64,000 nt of DNA, taken from NCBI RefSeq assembly GCF_900114485.1, contig NZ_FOTF01000003.1, positions 124,001 to 188,000 on the forward strand. Reading direction: 5' to 3'. The position numbers and the translations under genes are program-made. How positions within the stretch are numbered: the first letter of the stretch is position 1; every line of letters begins with the position of its first letter. This DNA comes from Loktanella salsilacus (GTDB lineage Bacteria; Pseudomonadota; Alphaproteobacteria; Rhodobacterales; Rhodobacteraceae). Below are positions 53,712-62,237 of the stretch, one piece after another. The notes below the pieces were generated by a model. The model was not told the origin of the DNA. It searched no databases and saw only the letters and a program-made list of their open reading frames with translations.

Positions 53712-54757
53712 TTGATGTCGCTGTCACGAAACGGTTGGGTGATTTCACCCTTGATGCCGCCTTTACTGCGCCTGCCGGCGTGACGGCGATTTTTGGTCGC
53801 TCCGGCTCTGGCAAATCTTCGTTGATTAACGGGATCGCGGGGCTGTTGCCGCTGGATGCAGGGCATGTGCGTGTCGGCGGCACCGACCTGACGCGGCTGC
53901 CGGTGCATAAGCGGCGGATCGGCTATGTCTTTCAGGACGCACGGCTTTTTCCCCATATGTCCGTCCTGCAAAACCTGACCTACGGCGGCAGCCATGACCG
54001 CGGCGCTGTGATCGATATGCTGGGGCTAGACGATCTGCTTGATCGCCGCCCGGCGTCCCTGTCTGGCGGGGAAAGGTCCCGCGTGGCCATTGGCCGCGCC
54101 CTGATGATGCGCCCGCAATTGTTGCTGATGGATGAACCCCTTGCCGCCCTTGATGCGCCCCGCAAGGCAGAGGTGTTGCACTATCTTGAACGGCTGTGCA
54201 GCACCGCGCGGATCCCGATCATCTACGTCAGTCATGCCATGTCAGAGGTCGCGCGCCTTGCGACGACCCTTGTTTTGCTGGACGCGGGCCGCGTGACCCG
54301 CGCTGGCCCGCTGGACGATATCCTGTCCGATCCCGCTGCCGTCCCGCTGATTGGTGTCAGAGAAGCAGGTGCCGTCCTGACCGGCACCGTGCGCGGATTA
54401 AACACCGCCGACGGCCTGACAGAGGTCGCCTTGTCCGCTGGCCGCCTGATCCTGCCGGGCCGCCTTGGCTCCCCCGGCGCACGCATTCGCCTGCGGATTC
54501 CTGCGCAGGATGTAATCCTGTCCACGGCAAAACCTGCCGGGCTGTCGGCCCTGAACGTGTTGCGGTGCCAGATCGCCGCGATTGAAATCGGTCAAGGTCC
54601 GGGTGTTGCTGTTTCGCTTGTCTCTGGCACGGACCGTTTGCTTGCGCGGATCACACGGCGTTCTGCCGCGCTGATGGGACTGGCGGTCGGGCAAGAGGTG
54701 CACGCCATTCTGAAAGCCACCGCCATGGCACCGCAAGATATCGGAGGCAGCGCATGA
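53708..54757 (+). CDS. modC: Molybdate ABC transporter ATP-binding protein
   Basis: A 349-residue ATPase with Walker A GRSGSGKS (30-37), signature LSGGERSRVAIGRAL and Walker B LLLMDEPLAALD, then a C-terminal TOBE/molybdate-binding domain (about 280-349). It begins as ATGA over the modB stop, and its own stop overlaps gntK. Confidence 0.95.
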   Translation: MIDVAVTKRLGDFTLDAAFTAPAGVTAIFGRSGSGKSSLINGIAGLLPLDAGHVRVGGTDLTRLPVHKRRIGYVFQDARLFPHMSVLQNLTYGGSHDRGAVIDMLGLDDLLDRRPASLSGGERSRVAIGRALMMRPQLLLMDEPLAALDAPRKAEVLHYLERLCSTARIPIIYVSHAMSEVARLATTLVLLDAGRVTRAGPLDDILSDPAAVPLIGVREAGAVLTGTVRGLNTADGLTEVALSAGRLILPGRLGSPGARIRLRIPAQDVILSTAKPAGLSALNVLRCQIAAIEIGQGPGVAVSLVSGTDRLLARITRRSAALMGLAVGQEVHAILKATAMAPQDIGGSA

Positions 54758-55257
54758 GTGACGCCGCACCATTGATCATTGTCATGGGGGTGTCGGGTTG
54801 CGGCAAATCCCATATCGGGGCCGCGCTGGCGCAGCGCCTTGGGCTTGGTTTTCTGGACGGGGACAGCCTGCATCCGCCTACCAATATTGCAAAGATGGCG
54901 CAGGGCATTGCGCTGAACGACGATGACCGCGCGCCTTGGCTTGATGCGGTCGGCGGCGCGCTGGGCGCAGGGTCAGAGGTGATTGCCTGTTCTGCGTTAA
55001 AACGCAGCTATCGTGACCGCATCCGCGCCGCCGCGACGGGGGTTGTTTTTGTGCATTTGGACGGCGCGCGCGCCGTGCTGGCGCAGCGGGTCAGTCAGCG
55101 CCCCGGCCACTTCATGCCGCCCGCGCTGTTGGACAGCCAGCTTGCAACGCTACAGCCGCTGCAAGCTGACGAGGCGGCGGTTGTTGTTGATCTGGACCAA
55201 ACACCGGAGCAGATCATCGCAGCTATTATTTCAACGGATCTGTTCGGAACAGCGTGA
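54754..55257 (+). CDS. gntK: Gluconokinase
   Basis: Phosphorylates D-gluconate to 6-phosphogluconate. The 167-residue protein has a P-loop GVSGCGKS (12-19), the DGDSLHPPTNIAKMAQGIALND substrate segment and the HFMPPALLDSQ block typical of thermoresistant gluconokinases. It overlaps modC by ATGA, an unusual coupling with molybdate uptake. The end overlaps 32 bp with the convergent RNA methyltransferase. Confidence 0.94.
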   Translation: MSDAAPLIIVMGVSGCGKSHIGAALAQRLGLGFLDGDSLHPPTNIAKMAQGIALNDDDRAPWLDAVGGALGAGSEVIACSALKRSYRDRIRAAATGVVFVHLDGARAVLAQRVSQRPGHFMPPALLDSQLATLQPLQADEAAVVVDLDQTPEQIIAAIISTDLFGTA

Positions 55258-56338
55258 CCTTCAAGCCGCCATGCGGCACCTGAAGCCGGTCCTGCGTGAA
55301 AGGCAGACCCGTCGCCTTGGCCAGCCCCGGCTCGCTTGTGACAAGGCCGACACGCCAGCCGCGAAAGCGGTCTTTCAGCGTCGCACCCAGCGCGCCGTAC
55401 AGCGGAAACAGCAGATTGCGGTTGCCAATGCGCGCGCCGTAGGGCGGGTTGACCATGATCAGACCCGGCGGCCCGGCAGGACGCGGCAGATCGCTGATCG
55501 CGTGGTGGGCAAAGGTCGTGATATCGCCAACGCCCGCCCGCTGCGCGTTCGCCGTCGCATTGCGCACTGCGCCGGTATCGCGGTCCGAGCCGTAGAATTG
55601 CAGATTGGTGTCGCGCAAAGCGTAGGCGCTGCGCAGCGCATCAAAGGCGGCCCGGTCAAAGCTGGCCAGCTGCATAAAGGCGAAATCACGCGAACGACCG
55701 GGCATCAGCCCGCGCGCGATCTCTGCCGCCTCGATCACAAAGGTGCCTGACCCGCACATCGGGTCCACGACGGGTTCGGTCCCGGTGTAGCCGCAATGCG
55801 CGAGGAACAGCGATGCCAGCGTTTCGCGCATCGGGGCCTTGCCGACAGCCTCTTTATGGCCGCGTTTATGCAGGCTTTCGCCGCTGGTATCGACGGACAT
55901 CGTCACCGTATTGTCGTCGATCCGCACCTTCAGCGTGATCGGGGCATCAGAGGCGATGGTGATCCCGGCCTCTTCTTTCAGGGCGGTTTCAATGCGCTGC
56001 TGGGCTGCACCCGCATGATAGATTTTCGATTTATGACAGGTGACTTCGACCCGGACAGGTACGTCGGCGCGCAGGGTGTCGGTCCATGGAAACTTGCGTG
56101 ACCGCTTGTCCAGCTGCGCCAAATGGAACGCCAAAAAGCTGCCAAACCGCACAAGGACGCGCCCCGCGCCGCGCAGTTCCACATTGGCGCGCCACACATC
56201 AGGCCAGCCACCTGGAAAGCTGACGCCGCCCGGTACGGCTTGCGCCCCGGCAAAACCAGCGGCCTGCACCTGCGCCAACAACAAAGGCTCTAGCCCCGGC
56301 GGCGCGGTCACGAAAATGTCGAATGAGGTATCAGTCAT
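55226..56338 (-). CDS. THUMP domain class I SAM-dependent RNA methyltransferase
   Basis: A 370-residue RNA N-methyltransferase of the RlmL/RlmK-N-terminal type (YcbY/YpsC group). A THUMP domain (about 50-150) binds RNA; the SAM domain has DPMCGSGTFVIEA (about 193-205) and the catalytic NPPYG (about 299-303). Likely modifies a guanosine in 23S rRNA; the exact position is not readable. Convergent with gntK. Confidence 0.9.
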   Translation of the reverse strand: MTDTSFDIFVTAPPGLEPLLLAQVQAAGFAGAQAVPGGVSFPGGWPDVWRANVELRGAGRVLVRFGSFLAFHLAQLDKRSRKFPWTDTLRADVPVRVEVTCHKSKIYHAGAAQQRIETALKEEAGITIASDAPITLKVRIDDNTVTMSVDTSGESLHKRGHKEAVGKAPMRETLASLFLAHCGYTGTEPVVDPMCGSGTFVIEAAEIARGLMPGRSRDFAFMQLASFDRAAFDALRSAYALRDTNLQFYGSDRDTGAVRNATANAQRAGVGDITTFAHHAISDLPRPAGPPGLIMVNPPYGARIGNRNLLFPLYGALGATLKDRFRGWRVGLVTSEPGLAKATGLPFTQDRLQVPHGGLKVTLFRTDPLK

Positions 56339-56417
56339 GCGCCCATCTAGCGCGAAACGCAGGCCCGCGCATCTGGAAAAGCGATTGCACCAGACGCACG
56401 GGATTTAGGCGTAGGGA

Positions 56418-56990
56418 TTAGCTGGGGCGAAAGTTAAGCGCTGTCCCGTTAATGCAATGCAGCGGCCTGTTGCCGACAATCAGGTGGTGACCCAGATGGC
56501 TGCCACAGCGGCGGCAATGAATTTCGGTCAGCGCAATTTCTGCATTGGGGCGCATGCCATAGGCAGGGTTGGGGCCGTCGATATCGGTCATCACGGCGTT
56601 GGGTTCAGAATGGAAAAAGAACGAAAATCCTTTGTCCACAATGGTTTTCCAGCGCGAATCGTAAACTTTCAGATCGCAGCCTTTGCAGTGGTATTCGCCG
56701 TCTTTGGTTTCTTGCCACAAAAAGCTGGACTTGGGGACTTCAGTCTCGCCCTCGCGCATGATGCTGTATTCTGTGTCGCTTAGCATCGCGCGCCATTCTG
56801 CATCGGTGCGGCGCACTTCGTAAGGATAGGACCGGTCGGGTTGGTAGCGACGGTTGACGCCGCCCAGATCGGCCGCGGCCCCCGGTGTGATATTCGCGCC
56901 TGCGCAGCCGGCGGCACCGACGGTCAAAGCTGCGACACTGCTTGCCGCAAAAAAGCGGCGCCGTGTTAGGTTGTCTGTCGTGGTGTCCAT
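56418..56990 (-). CDS. Tat-exported methionine-R-sulfoxide reductase-like protein (MsrB)
   Basis: The 190-residue protein has a twin-arginine signal (TRRRFFAASSVAALTVGAA, 9-27) and a possible lipobox Cys29, then an MsrB domain. Zinc cysteines are Cys102, Cys105, Cys159 and Cys162, and the catalytic cysteine is Cys179 in PLHCINGTAL. The usual SGTGWPSF substrate motif is replaced by VDKGFSFFFH, so specificity may differ from cytosolic MsrB. The ATG at 56990 starts the Tat signal. Function: repair of oxidised periplasmic proteins is likely. Confidence 0.85.
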   Translation of the reverse strand: MDTTTDNLTRRRFFAASSVAALTVGAAGCAGANITPGAAADLGGVNRRYQPDRSYPYEVRRTDAEWRAMLSDTEYSIMREGETEVPKSSFLWQETKDGEYHCKGCDLKVYDSRWKTIVDKGFSFFFHSEPNAVMTDIDGPNPAYGMRPNAEIALTEIHCRRCGSHLGHHLIVGNRPLHCINGTALNFRPS

Positions 56991-57254
56991 GTCGTTCCCT
57001 CGCGCGTTATATCGTGCCGCCCTAGTAGCTATCGCCGAGGTCTTAGGTTTTGGTGAATGTTCACCGGGGTGACGATCGCAATTGACAGCCATTAACCTGT
57101 ATTAGGTCTTTGCGCATTATGACAGTTTTTTGCTGTATTGATGACACGAATGTCACCGCGCTCGCTTTTCGTTTGCCGTCAAAGGTACCCCTTCATTGGG
57201 CTGATATGGACGTGGTCTGCCGCCTTGGTAAGGGCACCAAAGGTCTTAATCCGT
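56991..57254. other. Non-coding gap upstream of msrB
   Basis: 264 bp without a supported gene. It contains the msrB promoter region and a short GGTGAA/TTCACC hairpin (57050-57063). No terminator with a T-run is clear after the deacetylase-fold gene, whose transcripts run toward msrB. Confidence 0.5.
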
Positions 57255-58142
57255 CTAGGATACGGGCGGCGGGATACGTGCGGCATAGGCCTGCGCGATC
57301 TGCCCTGCCGTCGTGATCCAGATGTCATCCCGGCGCTGGGCAATATGGTTTAGCGCGCGTCGCAGCTGGCGCAGGCGAAAGGGTTGGCCGACGATATAAG
57401 GGTGCAGCGCGATGCCAAAGACCAGCGGTTGCGCGACGCTTTGATCCAGCAGTTCGTCAAAGTTGTCGATGATCATATCGGCAAACTCTGCCGCGCCGGT
57501 TTTGCGCCCGACAATCGCAGGGATGTCGTTGATTTCTTGACCGTAAGGCAGGGACAGTAGCGGGCCGGACCTTGTTCGCATCCAGACTGGCTGGTCGTCC
57601 ATGCACCAGTTCATGGTGTAGCTATATCCCGCCTCTACCAGCAGATCTGGCGTCACCTCGGTCTCGGCAATCCATGGGCTAAGCCACCCCTTGGGTTGTT
57701 GCCCGGCGTGCGCCGTGATCACATCAGAGCAATGGGCAATCATCGCCGCCTCTTCGGCCTCGCTCATGCCGCTTTGGCTTTCGGAATTGGTGCGGCCATG
57801 GCCTGCGACCTCGTCCCCGCGGACGGCGTGGGCCGCCATCAGGGCGGGGGCGTAATCGTACATTTCGCTATTGGGCAGCACGGTGGCGGGCAGGTTCAGA
57901 TCGTCCAGCAGATCAATCAGCCGCCACGCACCGACCCGGTTGCCGTAGTCGCGCCAAGCATAGTTCAAAACATCAGGCTCGGGTTCGGCATTACCGATCT
58001 GCGCGCCTTTTCCTGCCCCAAAGGCAAAGTGTTCATGGTTCACACCTAGATAGACCGCCAGCCGCTTGTTGCCGGGCCAGTCAAAATCGGGGCGCTGGGT
58101 GATCGGGGTGTAATCATAGCGTCCATGCGTTGGCAGGCTCAT
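57255..58142 (-). CDS. Polysaccharide deacetylase family protein, PuuE-like
   Basis: A 295-residue carbohydrate-esterase-4 fold protein. The segments YLGVNHEHFAFG (31-42) and EVAGHGRTNSE (111-121) are the altered metal-site motifs of the PuuE-like subgroup, which includes a cofactor-free allantoinase, rather than true polysaccharide deacetylases. It is the last gene of the importer/racemase operon and overlaps the SnoaL-like gene by four bases. Ring-opening of a hydantoin-type amide is a plausible activity; not proven. Confidence 0.85.
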   Translation of the reverse strand: MSLPTHGRYDYTPITQRPDFDWPGNKRLAVYLGVNHEHFAFGAGKGAQIGNAEPEPDVLNYAWRDYGNRVGAWRLIDLLDDLNLPATVLPNSEMYDYAPALMAAHAVRGDEVAGHGRTNSESQSGMSEAEEAAMIAHCSDVITAHAGQQPKGWLSPWIAETEVTPDLLVEAGYSYTMNWCMDDQPVWMRTRSGPLLSLPYGQEINDIPAIVGRKTGAAEFADMIIDNFDELLDQSVAQPLVFGIALHPYIVGQPFRLRQLRRALNHIAQRRDDIWITTAGQIAQAYAARIPPPVS

Positions 58143-58555
58143 AGCGGCGCCTCTGCCAGGCCGGCACGGTCCAGCAGGATTTCCGCGCTGTCGTTCCAGA
58201 TTTGCGTTTCAACGATTTTGCCGCCGCGCACCGTAAAGATGTCGATATAGCGGTTGCCGTCAAATGCGGTGCCGTCCGGCCAAGCGCCGTACAGATGCCC
58301 TGTATTATAGACGTGAACGTCGCCGGTTTCGTGATCCTGAACCGCATCGGTGCGGATGAACCGCTTTTTCACCCATGCATAGCGTTTGGCGTTGAACGCA
58401 GCCGTCTGCGCTGGCGCGGTAAAGGCGCGGCCGCCAGTAAAGGCGATCTTAAGATCTGCCGAAACATACTTGGCGGCACCCTCTGGGTCAGGGACCATCG
58501 ACCGTTCTAAAAACGCCTCGACCACTTGTTTGGCCTGCGTCGCGGGGTCTGTCAT
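58139..58555 (-). CDS. SnoaL-like / NTF2-family protein
   Basis: A 138-residue alpha+beta-barrel protein of the nuclear transport factor 2 superfamily (SnoaL or ketosteroid isomerase-like), seen from the VVEAFLERSMVPDPEGAAKYV start and the GRYIDIFTVRGGKIVE-type ending strand pair. Such proteins catalyse isomerisation or hydrolysis of small molecules or just bind ligands. It is translationally coupled on both sides (ATGA overlaps) with the racemase and the deacetylase-fold gene, so it probably acts in the same pathway. Confidence 0.82.
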   Translation of the reverse strand: MTDPATQAKQVVEAFLERSMVPDPEGAAKYVSADLKIAFTGGRAFTAPAQTAAFNAKRYAWVKKRFIRTDAVQDHETGDVHVYNTGHLYGAWPDGTAFDGNRYIDIFTVRGGKIVETQIWNDSAEILLDRAGLAEAPL

Positions 58556-59178
58556 TGCATCGTCCTTTCAAGCGCGGCGCGCAGGCCGTCGATCAACGGC
58601 ACAGGGAAATCAGGCGCGTTGGCCGCCACGTCCACCATGCCTGCGCAGCCCAGAACAATAGCGCTGATGTCGTCTTCGGCCACCGCCTGCCGCGCCTCTG
58701 CCAATACGCGGGGGATGGCGGTGGCGGGATCGGTATCAAGGTCCAGTACCGGTACACCGCTGGCGCGCACGCGCGCGCATAGCGGGGTCAGGCCAAGGGC
58801 TGCGATGTTCCCTTCCAGCACCGGGATCGAGACGGCGAGCGTCGTTACCACGCTGAAACGGCCCAACTGCGCGGCCTTGTCATAGGCGGCCTGCCCAATC
58901 CCGATCACAGGGCAGGGGACCAGCGCACGCGCCTCGGTCAAGCCTGTGTCGTCAAAGCAGCCGATGATGATGACCGATGCACCTGCGTCATAGGCCTTTT
59001 TCACCAGCTTCAGCAGCGGCGGGATGCAGGCGGCACCGTCCTGCGGCCCTTGGATCGCGGGCGGGCCGTCATGGGATGTCCAGCCTTCGATCTGGGCATC
59101 GGGGCACATCTGGCGGGCGGTGGTCAGCAGCGTTTCGGTCATCGCTGCCGTGCTGTTCGGGTTGATGATGACGATCAC
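58552..59178 (-). CDS. Aspartate/glutamate racemase family protein, hydantoin/allantoin racemase-like
   Basis: A 208-residue racemase of the Asp/Glu/hydantoin family. The two catalytic cysteines are Cys74 in IIGCFDDTGL and Cys178 in VLGCAGM, the signature pair of hydantoin and allantoin racemases. The start is GTG at 59178, overlapping the permease stop (GTGA). Its operon partners, an ABC importer and a PuuE-like hydrolase, fit a pathway for a chiral cyclic ureide. Substrate is an inference. Confidence 0.88.
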   Translation of the reverse strand: MIVIINPNSTAAMTETLLTTARQMCPDAQIEGWTSHDGPPAIQGPQDGAACIPPLLKLVKKAYDAGASVIIIGCFDDTGLTEARALVPCPVIGIGQAAYDKAAQLGRFSVVTTLAVSIPVLEGNIAALGLTPLCARVRASGVPVLDLDTDPATAIPRVLAEARQAVAEDDISAIVLGCAGMVDVAANAPDFPVPLIDGLRAALERTMQ

Positions 59179-60014
59179 AACACACCTTTACCCGCGTCCG
59201 ATCCCGCCCGCGCCCGGCGGCGGTTGCCGATCAAGGCGATGGTCAGGAATACGCCGATAATGGCCAATGAAAACAACGTCGTCAGTGTCCCCAGCGCATA
59301 AAGGACCGGAGAGGTGACATTCGTTGTCATCCCGTAAATCTCGAGCGGGAGCGTGTTGTAACTGCCCGCGGTCAGCAGCGTGCGGGCGAATTCGTCGTAG
59401 GACAGGGTGAAGCCGAATAGCGCGACGCCGATCAGCGCGGGCGCAATAATCGGCAGCACGACATGGCGCAGGGTCTGCCACGGGCTGGCCCCCAGATCAC
59501 GCGCCGCTTCCTCATAGCTTTTGTCGAAACGGTTGAAGACGGCGAACATGATCAGCAGGCCGAACGGCAGCGTCCACGTCAACTGCGCCCCAAAACCAGA
59601 GGTCGCCCAGTGTACCGTCAGGCCGGTTTGGCTGAACAGCAAGCCGACGCCCAAAGAGATCAGGATGGAAGGGATCACCAGCGCGGTGATGATCAGGTAA
59701 AACAGGATGCCAGAGCCCTTGAACCGGGTGCGGAACGCCAGCCCGCCCATGACCGACACGGTGACCGTCGTGACCATGACCATCAGGCCCAGCACAATGC
59801 TGCGGCTAAAGCTGCCCCAGATGTCGCCGACCGCCTGCTGCTGGAACAGGTCGCGGAACCAATAGGTCGACACGCCGCGCATCGGAAAGGTCAGGCCGCC
59901 GCCCTCGCCCTGAAACGACAGGATGCCGATGGTGATGGTCGGGCCGTAAAGGAACAGCATGAACAGCGCAAAGAACGCAGTCAGAACGTAAAATGACTTG
60001 GGGCGGGGTTCCAT
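59175..60014 (-). CDS. ABC transporter permease (PotC-like)
   Basis: A 279-residue inner-membrane permease of the spermidine/putrescine-type importer family, with six helices and the ATPase-contact loop SYEEAARDLGASPWQTLRHV. One base overlap with the previous permease (TAATG) and four-base overlap with the racemase. Partner of the PotB-like permease next to it. Confidence 0.92.
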   Translation of the reverse strand: MEPRPKSFYVLTAFFALFMLFLYGPTITIGILSFQGEGGGLTFPMRGVSTYWFRDLFQQQAVGDIWGSFSRSIVLGLMVMVTTVTVSVMGGLAFRTRFKGSGILFYLIITALVIPSILISLGVGLLFSQTGLTVHWATSGFGAQLTWTLPFGLLIMFAVFNRFDKSYEEAARDLGASPWQTLRHVVLPIIAPALIGVALFGFTLSYDEFARTLLTAGSYNTLPLEIYGMTTNVTSPVLYALGTLTTLFSLAIIGVFLTIALIGNRRRARAGSDAGKGVL

Positions 60015-60868
60015 TACAGCTCTTTTCTTATGTCAACAAAGCGCAGCAGGATCGCGATGGTGATCAGCACGGTGGCCAGCAGGACAATCGCCGTGGCCGA
60101 GGCGCTGGGATATTGCAGCAAGGCGATATCATTAGAAATCAGGCGTCCGACGTTGGCGGACTGTGAGCCGCTCATAAAGCGGACCGTGATGAAGTCGCCC
60201 ATGACAAGCGTCACGACAAAGATCGTGCCGATCATGATGCCGGACTTGGTCAGCGGCAGGATCACATTCCACAGGATCTGGCGGCCGCTCGCGCCTGCGT
60301 CCCGCGCCGCCTCTATCAGGGATTTATCGATGCGCATCATGGTGTTGAAGATCGGGACCACCATGAACAACGTATAAAGATGCACGAAGGCAAGGATCAC
60401 GGCAAAGTCGCTAAACAGGAGCCAGTCCAGCGGCTCGTCCACCACGCCCCAACTGATGAGTGCGGAATTGGCGATGCCGTTGCGGCCCAGAAACGGGATC
60501 CAACTGATCATGCGGATGATGTTGCTGGTCCAAAATGGGATCGTGCACAGCAAAAATAGGGCGATCTGCCATGTCTGCGTGCGGATATGAAAGGCAAGAT
60601 AATAGGCAATCGTGAACCCGATGCTAAAGGTCAGCGCCCACGTGATAATCGCGTATTTAAAGGTGTTCAGGAACACGCTGTATGTGACGGGTGATCCGAA
60701 CAGAAAATCGTAATTCTCCCATGAAAAGGCGGGGATGATGCTGAACTCTGTCGCCGTCCAAAAGCTGACGACACCGATCAGGATGATCGGCAGCACAAGG
60801 AACACGGCCAGCACGATCGCCAGCGGCGACACCATCAGCCAGCCGGTCAGGTTAGGTCTTGCTTGCAT
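60014..60868 (-). CDS. ABC transporter permease (PotB-like)
   Basis: A 284-residue permease with six helices and the loop SLIEAARDAGASGRQILWNVILPL. The ATG at 60868 is chosen over a GTG one codon upstream because of better spacing from an AAGG site. It is 57 nt after the binding-protein stop. Confidence 0.92.
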   Translation of the reverse strand: MQARPNLTGWLMVSPLAIVLAVFLVLPIILIGVVSFWTATEFSIIPAFSWENYDFLFGSPVTYSVFLNTFKYAIITWALTFSIGFTIAYYLAFHIRTQTWQIALFLLCTIPFWTSNIIRMISWIPFLGRNGIANSALISWGVVDEPLDWLLFSDFAVILAFVHLYTLFMVVPIFNTMMRIDKSLIEAARDAGASGRQILWNVILPLTKSGIMIGTIFVVTLVMGDFITVRFMSGSQSANVGRLISNDIALLQYPSASATAIVLLATVLITIAILLRFVDIRKEL

Positions 60869-60925
60869 CACAGCGCCTTTTGATTGGGGGTGCGGCGCGC
60901 CGATACAGGCGCACCGCGGGTTTCA

Positions 60926-62203
60926 TCACGCGGCGATGAATTCATTCCACTTGCGGACCATGTACTGGTTTTCGTCCATGACGGAGTTCCAGCAAGCCAC
61001 GGACCCCATTCGGTCATCAAAAGAGCCGCCGTCGCGCACATCGCCAGCCTGCGCCAGCGCGTCGCCGGTGGGGGATGTGATGACATCGGTGGCAGCCTTG
61101 CCTTCGAACCAATAGCCCCACTCGTTTTCGGACATGAAGTTCTTGGATGTTTCAGGCACAGCGGAATAATAGCCCTGCCGCATCAAATAACCGCCGACCC
61201 AGCCGTCCAGATACCAGTTGATGTATTCATAGGCCGCGTCACGCTCTAGCCCGGTCAGGGATTTGGACAGGCCGATACCGCCGCCCCAAGACCGGTAACC
61301 TTCTTCCAGCGGCTGATAGACACATTCGATCCCGCGCGATTTGACGGCGGTGATGGCAGGCGACCACATGGACTGGATGACGACTTCGCCAGATGCCATC
61401 AGGTTCACGGATTCATCGAAGGATTTCCAGAACGACCGGAACTGGCCGTTTTTCTTGGCTTCGGTAAAGATGCCAAGAGTCATGTCGATCTCTTCGCGGG
61501 TCATGTTGCCTTTGTCGGGGTATTTATATTCGCCCATCGATTCCACGACCATGGCCATGTCCATGATCCCAATAGAGGAAATATCGAGGATCGAAGCTTT
61601 GCCTTTGAATTCGGGGTTCAGCAATTCGGACCAATTGGTGATGGGACGCCCGATCAGATCGGGGCGGATGCCCAGCGTGTCGGCGTTATAGATCGTCGGG
61701 ATCAGGGTCATCCAACCGGACTCTTCTTGCACGAAATCGGTGCCGTCCGGGCCAGAGGTAAAGCCGACCGTATGTGGCGCGGTGCCCTGTGCAATCGTGC
61801 TGCCCGGGGTCAGCAGGCCATTGCGGAAAATGCCGACGATCTTGTCGTAATTCTTGATCTTGGATGTATCCATCGCCTGCAGGTTTCCGGCGGCCCAGAC
61901 CTTTTTACAGATGAAATACTCGATATCTGCGATATCAAAACTGTTCGGCTGTGTGGCGGCCCGCTGGGTCACGCTGTCCGTATCAAGCGCTGTCATCTCT
62001 AGCGTAAAGCCAAGGTCCTCTTTCACCTTGTCGGCGACGTCGTTCAGGTTTGACACGCCGGTGCCGAACTGGCGCAGGGTGATGTCCTTGATGTTCTGCG
62101 CCCAGATCATTGGTGCGCCCAGCGTGGTGCCAGCGGCAAAGGCGGCGGTGGCGGCCCCGCCTTTCAGAACGGAGCGGCGGGAAAGTTTGGTGGCTTTGGT
62201 CAT
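60926..62203 (-). CDS. ABC transporter substrate-binding protein (PotD-like, Tat-type signal)
   Basis: A 425-residue binding protein with a twin-arginine-like signal (LSRRSVLKGGAATAAFAAG, about 8-26). The later segments with SIGIMDMAMVVESMGEYK and LTGLERDAAYEYINWYLDGWVGGY are typical of the spermidine/putrescine family. The ligand cannot be set by family alone; operon context suggests a ureide or hydantoin-like compound. It lies 34 nt after the ATPase gene. Confidence 0.92.
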   Translation of the reverse strand: MTKATKLSRRSVLKGGAATAAFAAGTTLGAPMIWAQNIKDITLRQFGTGVSNLNDVADKVKEDLGFTLEMTALDTDSVTQRAATQPNSFDIADIEYFICKKVWAAGNLQAMDTSKIKNYDKIVGIFRNGLLTPGSTIAQGTAPHTVGFTSGPDGTDFVQEESGWMTLIPTIYNADTLGIRPDLIGRPITNWSELLNPEFKGKASILDISSIGIMDMAMVVESMGEYKYPDKGNMTREEIDMTLGIFTEAKKNGQFRSFWKSFDESVNLMASGEVVIQSMWSPAITAVKSRGIECVYQPLEEGYRSWGGGIGLSKSLTGLERDAAYEYINWYLDGWVGGYLMRQGYYSAVPETSKNFMSENEWGYWFEGKAATDVITSPTGDALAQAGDVRDGGSFDDRMGSVACWNSVMDENQYMVRKWNEFIAA

Positions 62204-62237
62204 GGCATCTCTCTCTGTTTTGTGGGGACGCGGCGGT

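Noticed and set aside
57110-57316. A 68-codon plus-strand frame before the deacetylase-fold gene
   Set aside because: Overlaps the end of a conserved gene antisense, lacks a ribosome binding site and has no family pattern.
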